Assembly: GCF_037975245.1 (NCBI RefSeq)
Contig: NC_092575.1
Location: 4,641,501-4,705,500 of the forward strand
From: Apostichopus japonicus
Lineage: Eukaryota > Echinodermata > Holothuroidea > Aspidochirotida > Stichopodidae
Reading direction: 5' to 3'
DNA length: 64,000 nucleotides
This document shows, one piece after another, positions 1-13,200 of the stretch (position 1 is the stretch's first letter; every line of letters starts with the position of its first letter). The notes below the pieces were generated by a model that saw only the letters and a program-made list of their open reading frames with translations, ran no database searches and was not told where the DNA came from. The translations under genes were made by a program, and so were the position numbers.

Positions 1-3000
1 TCTAATATTAATTTTTGACCATCTTATTTCCACCGTTTCAAAGTTTTGATGTCATTGCAAATTGATGAACTGCTTAATCTCAAATGCATCAGTGTAGAAA
101 ATGATCTTGTCCAACTTTTACAGGCTCCACCCATATGTGGAACCATAATGTTGGGCAAAAGGGAGGGGGGGGGGTTGCTGGATGGGGAAACTGGGAAAGC
201 AGCTATATGTAGGTTAGAGCTATCATTAGGATCAAATATTTGAAAGCATAGGATTTTATGTGTATTCATCCTTGTTGAATGGGATGGAGGGTCGGGGAGG
301 GGTGGGGGGGTGTCCAATTGACTTGGCTGCCCTATTGGTCGTCTATTTGCTTTTCTACCTGCTACGTAAAGTTTGATATGTCCTGAAAATTACAGTTTGT
401 ACACTATCACTCTATCTAGATCATTGCATGTGGCAAGTGGTGTGGGTTACTGTGGAATTAGGTACCGTATACAGGGTCAGACCCTCATAACGCCCTAATA
501 ATGTGATATTATGTATAAATAATGTTTTGATGTCATTCCACTAGTTGAGTGGGAATGAGGGGTGGGGATGATTGGAAAGCCCTAATCAGAATATATATGC
601 TGTTGCATGTGCTGTATTCATACAATTTGATATATTGTAGAGAAAATAGGGATGTACACTGTTATGGCTTTCTCCTATTGTTTGAGAAAGATTTTTTTTA
701 CCATTTCCAACAGCATAGATTAAGGTGATGTATATTAAATGTAAGGTAGAATGTTTTTTTTTCTCCAACTATTAGGGTCCCCATAATGTGTGTGAGAATT
801 TAATGAACAGTCTAATATTAGTTTTTGACCATCTTATTTTCACCGTTTCAAAGTTTCGATGTCATTCCAAATTGATGAACTGCTTAATCTCAAATGCATC
901 AGTGTAGAAATTGATCTTGTCCAACTTTTACAGGCTCCACCCATATGTGGAACCATAATGTTGGGCAAAAGGGAGGGGGGGGGGGTTGCTGGAGGGGGAA
1001 ACTGGGAAAGCAGCTATATGTAGGTTAGAGCTATCATTAGGATCAAATATTTGAAGGCTAAGGATTTTATGTGTATTCATCCTTGTTGAATGGGATGGAG
1101 GGTAGGGGAGGGGTGGGGGGTGTCCAATTGACTTGGCTGCCCTATTGGTCGTCTATTTGCTTTTCTACCTGCTACGTAAAGTTTGATATGTCCTGAAAAT
1201 TACAGTTTGTACACTATCACTCTATCTAGATCATTGCATGTGGCAAGTGGTGTGGGTTACTATGGAATCAGGTACCGTATACAGGGTCAGACCTCCATAA
1301 CGCCCTAATAATGTGATATTATGTATAAATAATGTTTTGATGTCATATCACTAGTTGAGTGGGAATGAGGGGTGGGGATGATTGGAAAGCCCTAATCAGA
1401 ATATATATGCTGTTGCATGTGCTGTATTCATACAATTTGATATATCATAGAGAAAATAGGGATGTACACTGTTATGGCTTTCTCCTATTGTTTGAGAAAG
1501 ATTTGTTTACCATTTCCAACAGCATAGATTAAGGTGATGTATATTAAATGTAATGTCAAAGGTTTTTTTTTCAACTATTAGGGTCCCAATGTGTGTGAGA
1601 ATTAATGAACAGCCTAATATTAATTTTTGACCATCTTATTTTCACCGTTTCAAAGTTTTGTTGTCATTCCAAATTGATGAACTGCTTAATCTCAAATGCA
1701 TCAGTGTAGAAAATGATCTTGTCCAACTTTTACAGGCTCCACCCATATGTGGAACCATAATGTTGGGCAAAAGGGAGGGGGGGGGATTGCTGGAGGGGGA
1801 AACTGGGAAAGCAGCTATATGTAGGTTAGAGCTATCATTAGGATCAAATATTTGAAAGCATAGGATTTTATGTGTATTCATCCTTGTTGAATGGGATGGA
1901 GGGTCGGGGAGGGGTGGGGGGTGTCCAATTGACTTGGCTGCCCTATTGGTCGTCTATTTGCTTTTCTACCTGCTACGTAAAGTTTGATATGTCCTGAAAA
2001 TTACAGTTTGTACACTATCACTCTATCTAGCTCATTGCATATGTCAAGTGGTGTGGGTTACTATGGAATTAGGTACCATAATACAGGGTCAGACTTCCAT
2101 AACGCCCTAATATTGTGATATTATGTGTATAAATGTATAAATAATGTTTTGATGTCATTCCACTAGTTGAGTGGGAATGAGGGGTGGGGATGATTGGAAA
2201 GCCCTCATCAGAATATATGCTATTGCATGTGCTACATTCATACAATTTGATATATTAGAGAGAAAATAGGGATGTACACTGTTATGGCTTTCTCCTATTG
2301 TTTGAGAAAGATTTTTTTGACCATTTCCAACAGCATAGATTAAGGTGATGTATATTAAATGTAATGTCAAAGGTTTTTTTTTTTACTATTAGGGTCCCAA
2401 TGTGTGTGAAAATTTAATGAACAGTCTAATATTAATTTTTGACCATCTTATTTCCACCGTTTCAAAGTTTTGTTGTCATTCCAAATTGATGAACTGCTTA
2501 ATCTCAAATACATCAGTGTAGAAAATAACCTTGTCCAACTTTTACAGGCTCCACCCATATGTGGAACCATCATGTGGGGCAAAAGGGGGGGGGTGTTGCT
2601 GGAGGGGGAAACTGGGAAAGCAGCTATATGTAGGTTCTAGGGCTATCATTAGGATCAAATATTTGAAAGCATAGAATTTTATGTGTATTCATCCTTGTTG
2701 AATGGGATGGAGGGTCGGGGAGGGGTGGGGGGTGTCCAATTGACTTGGCTGCCCTATTGGTCGTCTATTTGCTTTTCTCCCTGCTACGTAAAGTTTGATA
2801 TGTCCTGAAAATTACAGTTTGTACACTATCACTCTATCTAGCTCATTGCATATGTCAAGTGGTGTGGGTTACTATGGAATTAGGTACCCTATACAGGGTC
2901 AGACTTCCATAACGCCCTAATATTGTGATATTATACATGTATAAATAATGTTTTGTTGTCATTCCACTAGTTGAGTGGGAATGAGGGGTGGGGATGATTG

Positions 3001-6000
3001 GAAAGCCCTCATCAGAATATATGCTATTGCATGTGCTACATTCATACAATTTGATATATTAGAGAGAAAATAGGGATGTACACTGTTATGGCTTTCTCCT
3101 ATTGTTTGAGAAAGATTTTTTTTACCATTTCCAACAGCATAGATTAAGGTGATGTATATTAAATGTAATGTCAAAGGGTTTTTTTTTTACTATTAGGGTC
3201 CCAATGTGTGTGAAAATTTAATGAACAGTCTAATATTAATTTTTGACCATCTTATTTCCACCGTTTCAAAGTTTTGATGTCATTGCAAATTGATGAACTG
3301 CTTAATCTCAAATGCATCAGTGTAGAAAATGATCTTGTCCAACTTTTACAGGCTCCACCCATATGTGGAACCATAATGTTGGGCAAAAGGGAGGGGGGGG
3401 GGTTGCTGGATGGGGAAACTGGGAAAGCAGCTATATGTAGGTTAGAGCTATCATTAGGATCAAATATTTGAAAGCATAGGATTTTATGTGTATTCATCCT
3501 TGTTGAATGGGATGGAGGGTCGGGGAGGGGTGGGGGGTGTCCAATTGACTTGGCTGCCCTATTGGTCGTCTATTTGCTTTTCTACCTGCTACGTAAAGTT
3601 TGATATGTCCTGAAAATTACAGTTTGTACACTATCACTCTATATCTAGATCATTGCATGTGGCAAGTGGTGTGGGTTACTATGGAATCAGGTACCGTATA
3701 CAGGGTCAGACCTCCATAACGCCCTAATAATGTGATATTATGCATAAATAATGTTTTGATGTCATTTCACTAGTTGAGTGGGAATGAGGGGTGGGGATGA
3801 TTGGAAAGCCCTAATCAGAATATATATGCTGTTGCATGTGCTGTATTCATACAATTTGATATATCATAGAGAAAATAGGGATGTACACTGTTATGGCTTT
3901 CTCCTATTGTTTGAGAAAGATTTTTTTACCATTTCCAACAGCATAGATTAAGGTGATGTATATTAAATGTAAAGTAGAAGGTTTTTTTTTTCAACTATTA
4001 GGGTCCCCATAATGTGTGTGAGAATTAATGAACAGCCTAATATTAATTTTTGACCATCTTATTTTCACCGTTTCAAAGTTTTGATGTCATTCCAAATTGA
4101 TGAACTGCTTAATCTCAAATGCATCAGTGTAGAAAATGATCTTGTCCAACTTTTACAGGCTCCACCCATATGTGGAACCATAATGTTGGGCAAAAGGGAG
4201 GGGGGGGGGGATTGCTGGAGGGGGAAACTGGGAAAGCAGCTATATGTAGGTTAGAGCTATCATTAGGATCAAATATTTGAAAGCATAGGATTTTATGTGT
4301 ATTCATCCTTGTTGAATGGGATGGAGGGTCGGGGAGGGGTGGGGGGTGTCCAATTGACTTGGCTGCCCTATTGGTCGTCTATTTGCTTTTCTACCTGCTA
4401 CGTAAAGTTTGATATGTCCTGAAAATTACAGTTTGTACACTATCACTCTATCTAGATCATTGCATGTGGCAAGTGGTGTGGGTTACTGTGGAATTAGGTA
4501 CCGTATACAGGGTCAGACCCTCATAACGCCCTAATAATGTGATATTATGTATAAATAATGTTTTGATGTCATTCCACTAGTTGAGTGGGAATGAGGGGTG
4601 GGGATGATTGGAAAGCCCTAATCAGAATATATATGCTGTTGCATAGTGCTGTATTCATACAATTTGATATATTGTAGAGAAAATAGGGATGTACACTGTT
4701 ATGGCTTTCTCCTATTGTTTGAGAAAGATTTTTTTTACCATTTCCAACAGCATAGATTAAGGTGATGTATATTAAATGTAAGGTAGAATGTTTTTTTTTC
4801 TCCAACTATTAGGGTCCCCATAATGTGTGTGAGAATTTAATGAACAGTCTAATATTAGTTTTTGACCATCTTATTTTCACCGTTTCAAAGTTTCGATGTC
4901 ATTCCAAATTGATGAACTGCTTAATCTCAAATGCATCAGTGTAGAAATTGATCTTGTCCAACTTTTACAGGCTCCACCCATATGTGGAACCATAATGTTG
5001 GGCAAAAGGGAGGGGGGGGGGGTTGCTGGAGGGGGAAACTGGGAAAGCAGCTATATGTAGGTTAGAGCTATCATTAGGATCAAATATTTGAAAGCATAGG
5101 ATTTTATGTGTATTCATCCTTGTTGAATGGGATGGAGGGTAGGGGAGGGGTGGGGGGTGTCCAATTGACTTGGCTGCCCTATTGGTCGTCTATTTGCTTT
5201 TCTACCTGCTACGTAAAGTTTGATATGTCCTGAAAATTACAGTTTGTACACTATCACTCTATCTAGATCATTGCATGTGGCAAGTGGTGTGGGTTACTAT
5301 GGAATCAGGTACCGTATACAGGGTCAGACCTCCATAACGCCCTAATAATGTGATATTATGTATAAATAATGTTTTGATGTCATATCACTAGTTGAGTGGG
5401 AATGAGGGGTGGGGATGATTGGAAAGCCCTAATCAGAATATATATGCTGTTGCATGTGCTGTATTCATACAATTTGATATATCATAGAGAAAATAGGGAT
5501 GTACACTGTTATGGCTTTCTCCTATTGTTTGAGAAAGATTTGTTTACCATTTCCAACAGCATAGATTAAGGTGATGTATATTAAATGTAATGTCAAAGGT
5601 TTTTTTTTCAACTATTAGGGTCCCAATGTGTGTGAGAATTAATGAACAGCCTAATATTAATTTTTGACCATCTTATTTTCACCGTTTCAAAGTTTTGTTG
5701 TCATTCCAAATTGATGAACTGCTTAATCTCAAATGCATCAGTGTAGAAAATGATCTTGTCCAACTTTTACAGGCTCCACCCATATGTGGAACCATAATGT
5801 TGGGCAAAAGGGAGGGGGGGGGGGATTGCTGGAGGGGGAAACTGGGAAAGCAGCTATATGTAGGTTAGAGCTATCATTAGGATCAAATATTTGAAAGCAT
5901 AGGATTTTATGTGTATTCATCCTTGTTGAATGGGATGGAGGGTCGGGGAGGGGTGGGGGGTGTCCAATTGACTTGGCTGCCCTATTGGTCGTCTATTTGC

Positions 6001-7270
6001 TTTTCTACCTGCTACGTAAAGTTTGATATGTCCTGAAAATTACAGTTTGTACACTATCACTCTATCTAGCTCATTGCATATGTCAAGTGGTGTGGGTTAC
6101 TATGGAATTAGGTACCATAATACAGGGTCAGACTTCCATAACGCCCTAATATTGTGATATTATGTATAAATAATGTTTTGATGTCATTCCACTAGTTGAG
6201 TGGGAATGAGGGGTGGGGATGATTGGAAAGCCCTCATCAGAATATATGCTATTGCATGTGCTACATTCATACAATTTGATATATTAGAGAGAAAATAGGG
6301 ATGTACACTGTTATGGCTTTCTCCTATTGTTTGAGAAAGATTTTTTTGACCATTTCCAACAGCATAGATTAAGGTGATGTATATTAAATGTAATGTCAAA
6401 GGGTTTTTTTTTTACTATTAGGGTCCCAATGTGTGTGAAAATTTAATGAACAGTCTAATATTAATTTTTGACCATCTTATTTCCACCGTTTCAAAGTTTT
6501 GTTGTCATTCCAAATTGATGAACTGCTTAATCTCAAATACATCAGTGTAGAAAATAACCTTGTCCAACTTTTACAGGCTCCACCCATATGTGGAACCATC
6601 ATGTGGGGCAAAAGGGGGGGGGGGTGTTGCTGGAGGGGGAAACTGGGAAAGCAGCTATATGTAGGTTCTAGGGCTATCATTAGGATCAAATATTTGAAAG
6701 CATAGAATTTTATGTGTATTCATCCTTGTTGAATGGGATGGAGGGTCGGGGAGGGGTGGGGGGTGTCCAATTGACTTGGCTGCCCTATTGGTCGTCTATT
6801 TGCTTTTCTCCCTGCTACGTAAAGTTTGATATGTCCTGAAAATTACAGTTTGTACACTATCACTCTATTTAGATCATTGCATGTGGCAAGTGGTGTGGGT
6901 TACTATGGAATCAGGTACCGTATACAGGGTCAGACCTCCATAACGCCCTAATAATGTGATATTATGTATAAATAATGTTTTGATGTCATTCCACTAGTTG
7001 AGTGGGAATGAGGGGTGGGGATGATTGGAAAGCCCTAATCAGAATATATATGCTGTTGCATGTGCTACATTCATACAATTTGATATATCATAGAGAAAAT
7101 AGGGATGTACACTGTTATGGCTTTCTCCTATTGTTTGAGAAATTTTTTTTTTCACCATTTCCAACAGCATAGATTAAGGTGATGTATATTAAATGTAAAG
7201 TAGAATGTTTTTTTTTTTCCCCAACTATTAGGGTCCCCATAATGTGTGTGAGAATTTAATGAACAGTCTA
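1..7270 (+). repeat. Five-unit higher-order repeat (~4.03 kb) within the left array
   Basis: Variant bases show a period longer than the unit. The unit at 827 (TTTCGATG with GAAATTGATC) matches the unit at 4866. The unit at 1630 (TTTTGTTGTC, GATTGCTGG) matches the one at 5666. The unit at 2442 (AAATAACC, CATCATGTGGGG) matches the one at 6470. The offset is about 4,030-4,040 bp, or five units. The unit at 3246 is nearly identical to the one at 16. From about 7.3 kb to 15.3 kb the pattern changes: units with TTTCGATG and GGTGAACTG recur at 7282, 8893, 12106 and 14522, spacings of two, four and three units. Confidence 0.75.
289..310 (+). other. G-quadruplex motif, example of one per satellite unit
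   Basis: GGG-TC-GGGG-A-GGGG-T-GGGGGGG fits the canonical four-tract G-quadruplex rule with loops of one or two bases. The same cluster recurs about every 805 bp in the left array, for example near 1100, 1900, 2715 and 3520. Each unit also carries a separate homopolymeric G run about 120 bp upstream. In the right array both are C-rich on the + strand. Whether they fold in cells cannot be told from sequence. Confidence 0.85.
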
Positions 7271-10200
7271 ATATTAGTTTTTGACCATCTTATTTCCACC
7301 TTTTCAAAGTTTCGATGTCATTCCAAATTGGTGAACTGCTTAATCTCAAATACATCAGTGTAGAAAATAACCTTGTCCAACTTTTACAGGCTCCACCCAT
7401 ATGTGGAACCATCATGTGGGGCAAAAGGGGGGGGGGTGTTGCTGGAGGGGGAAACTGGGAAAGCAGCTATTTGTAGGTTCTAGGGCTATCATTAGGATCA
7501 GATATTTGAAAGCATAGAATTTTATGTGTATTCATCCTTGTTGAATGGGATGGAGGGTCGAGGAGGGGTGGGGGGGTCCAAGTGACTTACGTGCCCTCTT
7601 GGTCGTCTATTTGCTTTTCTACCTGCTACGTAAAGTTTGATATGTCCTGAAAATTACAGTTTGTACACTATCACTCTATCTAGCTCATTGCATATGTCAA
7701 GTGGTGTGGGTTACTATGGAATTAGGTACCCTATACAGGGTCAGACCTCCATAACGCCCTAATATTGTGATATTATGTATAAATAATGTTTTGATGTCAT
7801 TCCACTAGTTGAGTGGGGATGAGGGGTGGGGATGATTGGAAAGCCCTAATCAGAATATATGCTGTTGCATGTGCTACATTCATACAATTTGATATATTAG
7901 AGAGAAAATAGGGATGTACACTGATATGGTTTTCTCCTATTGTTTGAGAGAGATTTTTTTGACCATTTCCAACAGCATAGATTAAGGTGATGTATATTAA
8001 ATGTAATGTCAAAGGGTTTTTTTTCTTACTATTAGGGTCCCAATGTGTGTGAGAATTTAATGAACAGTCTAATATTAATTTTTGACCATCTTATTTCCAC
8101 CGTTTCAAAGTTTTGTTGTCATTCCAAATTGATGAACTGCTTAATCTCAAATACATCAGTGTAGAAAATAGCCTTGTCCAACTTTTACAGGCTCCACCCA
8201 TATGTGGAACCATCATGTGGGGCAAAAGGGGGGGGGTGTTGCTGGAGGGGGAAACTGGGAAAGCAGCTATTTGTAGGTTCTAGGGCTATCATTAGGATCA
8301 GATATTTGAAAGCATAGAATTTTATGTGTATTTATCCTTGTTGAATGGGATGGAGGGTCGGGGAGGGGTGGGGGGTCCAAGTGACTTACGTGCCCTCTTG
8401 GTCGTCTATTTGCTTTTCTCCCTGCTACGTAAAGTTTGATATGTCCTGAAAATTACAGTTTGTACACTATCACTCTATCTAGCTCATTGCATATGTCAAG
8501 TGGTGTGGGTTACTATGGAATTAGGTACCCTATACAGGGTCAGACCTCCATAACGCCCTAATATTGTGATATTATGTATAAATAATGTTTTGATGTCATT
8601 CCACTAGTTGAGTGGGAATGAGGGGTGGGGATGATTGGAAAGCCCTAATCAGAATATATGCTGTTGCATGTGCTACATTCATACAATTTGATATATTAGA
8701 GAGAAAATAGGGATGTACACTGTTTTATGGCTTTCTCCTATTGTTTGAGAAATTTTTTTTTTCACCATTTCCAACAGCATAGATTAAGGTGATGTATATT
8801 AAATGTAAAGTAGAATGTTTTTTTTTTTCCCAACTATTAGGGTCCCCATAATGTGTGTGAGAATTTAATGAACAGTCTAATATTAGTTTTTGACCATCTT
8901 ATTTCCACCTTTTCAAAGTTTCGATGTCATTCCAAATTGGTGAACTGCTTAATCTCAAATACATCAGTGTAGAAAATAACCTTGTCCAACTTTTACAGGC
9001 TCCACCCATATGTGGAACCATCATGTGGGGCAAAAGGGAGGGGGGTGTTGCTGGAGGGGGAAACTGGGAAAGCAGCTATTTGTAGGTTCTAGGGCTATCA
9101 TTAGGATCAGATATTTGAAAGCATAGAATTTTATGTGTATTCATCCTTGTTGAATGGGATGGAGGGTCGAGGAGGGGTGGGGGGGTCCAAGTGACTTACG
9201 TGCCCTCTTGGTCGCCTATTTGCTTTTCTACCTGCTACGTAAAGTTTGATATGTCCTGAAAATTACAGTTTGTACACTATCACTCTATCTAGCTCATTGC
9301 ATATGTCAAGTGGTGTGAGTTACTATGGAATTAGGTACCCTATACAGGGTCAGACCTCCATAACGCCCTAATATTGTGATATTATGTATAAATAATGTTT
9401 TGATGTCATTCCACTAGTTGAGTGGGAATGAGGGGTGGGGATGATTGGAAAGCCCTAATCAGAATATATGCTGTTGCATGTGCTACATTCATACAATTTG
9501 ATATATTAGAGAGAAAATAGGGATGTACACTGATATGGTTTTCTCCTATTATTTGAGAAAGATTTTTTTGACCATTTCCAACAGCATAGATTAAGGTGAT
9601 GTATATTAAATGTAATGTCAAAGGGTTTTTTTTCTTACTATTAGGGTCCCAATGTGTGTGAGAATTTAATGAACAGTCTAATATTAATTTTTGACCATCT
9701 TATTTCCACCGTTTCAAAGTTTTGTTGTCATTCCAAATTGATGAACTGCTTAATCTCAAATACATCAGTGTAGAAAATAACCTTGTCCAACTTTTACAGG
9801 CTCCACCCATATGTGGAACCATCATGTGGGGCAAAAGGGGGGGGGTGTTGCTGGAGGGGGAAACTGGGAAAGCAGCTATTTGTAGGTTCTAGGGCTATCA
9901 TTAGGATCAGATATTTGAAAGCATAGAATTTTATGTGTATTCATCCTTGTTGAATGGGATGGAGGGTCGAGGAGGGGTGGGGGGGTCCAAGTGACTTACG
10001 TGCCCTCTTGGTCGTCTATTTGCTTTTCTACCTGCTACGTAAAGTTTGATATGTCCTGAAAATTACAGTTTGTACACTATCACTCTATCTAGCTCATTGC
10101 ATATGTCAAGTGGTGTGAGTTACTATGGAATTAGGTACCCTATACAGGGTCAGACCTCCATAACGCCCTAATATTGTGATATTATGTATAAATAATGTTT

Positions 10201-13200
10201 TGATGTCATTCCACTAGTTGAGTGGGAATGAGGGGTGGGGATGATTGGAAAGCCCTAATCAGAATATATGCTGTTGCATGTGCTACATTCATACAATTTG
10301 ATATATTAGAGAGAAAATAGGGATGTACACTGATATGGTTTTCTCCTATTGTTTGAGAAAGATTTTTTTGACCATTTCCAACAGCATAGATTAAGGTGAT
10401 GTATATTAAATGTAATGTCAAAGGGTTTTTTTTCTTACTATTAGGGTCCCAATGTGTGTGAGAATTTAATGAACAGTCTAATATTAATTTTTGACCATCT
10501 TATTTCCACCGTTTCAAAGTTTTGTTGTCATTCCAAATTGATGAACTGCTTAATCTCAAATACATCAGTGTAGAAAATAGCCTTGTCCAACTTTTACAGG
10601 CTCCACCCATATGTGGAACCATCATGTGGGGCAAAAGGGGGGGGGTGTTGCTGGAGGGGGAAACTGGGAAAGCAGCTATATGTATGTTCTAGGGCTATCA
10701 TTAGGATCAAATATTTGAAAGCATAGGATTTTATGTGTATTCATCCTTGTTGAATCGGATGGAGGGTCGGGGAGGGGTGGGGGGTCCAATTGACTTGGCT
10801 GCCCTCTTGGTCGTCTATTTGCTTTTCTCCCTGCTACGTAAAGTTTGATATGTCCTGAAAATTACAGTTTGTACACTATCACTCTATCTAGCTCATTGCA
10901 TATGTCAAGTGGTGTGGGTTACTATGGAATTAGGTACCCTATAAAGGGTCAGACCTCCATAACGCCCTAATATTGTGATATTATGTATAAATAATGTTTT
11001 GATGTCATTCCAATAGTTGAGTGGGAATGAGGGGTGGGGATGATTGGAAAGCCCTAATTAGAATATATGCTATTGCATGTGCTACATTCATACAATTTGA
11101 TATATTATAGAGAAAATAGGGATGTACAATGTTATGGTTTTCTCCTATTGTTTGAGAAAGATTTTTTTGACCATTTCCAACAGCATAGATTAAGGTGATG
11201 TATATTAAATGTAATGTCAAAGGGTTTTTTTTCTTACTATTAGGGTCCCCATAATGTGTGTGAGAATTTAATGAACAGTCTAATATTAATTTTTGACCAT
11301 CTTATTTCCACCGTTTCAAAGTTTTGTTGTCATTCCAAATTGATGAACTGCTTAATCTCAAATACATCAGTGTAGAAAATAGCCTTGTCCAACTTTTACA
11401 GGCTCCACCCATATGTGGAACCATCATGTGGGGCAAAAGGGGGGGGGGGTGTTGCTGGAGGGGGAAACTGGGAAAGCAGCTATATGTATGTTCTAGGGCT
11501 ATCATTAGGATCAAATATTTGAAAGCATAGAATTTTATGTGTATTCATCCTTGTTGAATCGGATGGAGGGTCGGGGAGGGGTGGGGGGGTCCAATTGACT
11601 TGGCTGCCCTCTTGGTCGTCTATTTGCTTTTCTCCCTGCTACGTAAAGTTTGATATGTCCTGAAAATTACAGTTTGTACACTATCACTCTATCTAGCTCA
11701 TTGCATATGTCAAGTGGTGTGGGTTACTATGGAATTAGGTACCCTATAAAGGGTCAGACCTCCATAACGCCCTAATATTGTGATATTATGTATAAATAAT
11801 GTTTTGATGTCATTCCACTAGTTGAGTGGGAATGAGGGGTGGGGATGATTGGAAAGCCCTAATCAGAATATATATGCTGTTGCATGTGCTACATTCATAC
11901 AATTTGATATATTAGAGAGAAAATAGGGATGTACACTGTTATGGCTTTCTCCTATTGTTTGAGAAATTTTTTTTTCACCATTTCCAACAGCATAGATTAA
12001 GGTGATGTATATTAAATGTAAAGTAGAATGTTTTTTTTTATCCCAACTATTAGGGTTTCCATAATGTGTGTGAAAATTTAATGAACAGTCTAATATTAGT
12101 TTTTGACCATCTTATTTCCACCTTTTCAAAGTTTCGATGTCATTCCAAATTGGTGAACTGCTTAATCTCAAATACATCAGTGTAGAAAATAACCTTGTCC
12201 AACTTTTACAGGCTCCACCCATATGTGGAACCATCATGTGGGGCAAAAGGGGGGGGGGGGGAGTTGCTGGAGGGGGAAACTGGGAAAGCAGCTATTTGTA
12301 GGTTCTAGGGCTATCATTAGGATCAGATATTTGAAAGCATAGAATTTTATGTGTATTCATCCTTGTTGAATGGGATGGAGGGTCGAGGAGGTGTGGGGGG
12401 GTCCAAGTGACTTACGTGCCCTCTTGGTCGTCTATTTGCTTTTCTACCTGCTACGTAAAGTTTGATATGTCCTGAAAATTACAGTTTGTACACTATCACT
12501 CTATCTAGCTCATTGCATATGTCAAGTGGTGTGAGTTACTATGGAATTAGGTACCCTATACAGGGTCAGACCTCCATAACGCCCTAATATTGTGATATTA
12601 TGTATAAATAATGTTTTGATGTCATTCCACTAGTTGAGTGGGAATGAGGGGTGGGGATGATTGGAAAGCCCTAATCAGAATATATGCTGTTGCATGTGCT
12701 ACATTCATACAATTTGATATATTAGAGAGAAAATAGGGATGTACACTGATATGGTTTTCTCCTATTGTTTGAGAAAGATTTTTTTGACCATTTCCAACAG
12801 CATAGATTAAGGTGATGTATATTAAATGTAATGTCAAAGGGTTTTTTTTCTTACTATTAGGGTCCCAATGTGTGTGAGAATTTAATGAACAGTCTAATAT
12901 TAATTTTTGACCATCTTATTTCCACCGTTTCAAAGTTTTGTTGTCATTCCAAATTGATGAACTGCTTAATCTCAAATACATCAGTGTAGAAAATAACCTT
13001 GTCCAACTTTTACAGGCTCCACCCATATGTGGAACCATCATGTGGGGCAAAAGGGAGGGGGGTGTTGCTGGAGGGGGAAACTGGGAAAGCAGCTATTTGT
13101 AGGTTCTAGGGCTATCATTAGGATCAGATATTTGAAAGCATAGAATTTTATGTGTATTCATCCTTGTTGAATGGGATGGAGGGTCGAGGAGGGGTGGGGG

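Noticed and set aside
46-243. 60-98 codon frames repeating through 1-31.7 kb and 41-55 kb (for example the MNTHKILCFQIFD and MTLHLIYITLIYAVGNG types)
   Set aside because: They recur once per satellite unit, appear on both strands over the same bases, and change length with the poly-G and poly-T runs. Nothing suggests selection for a protein.
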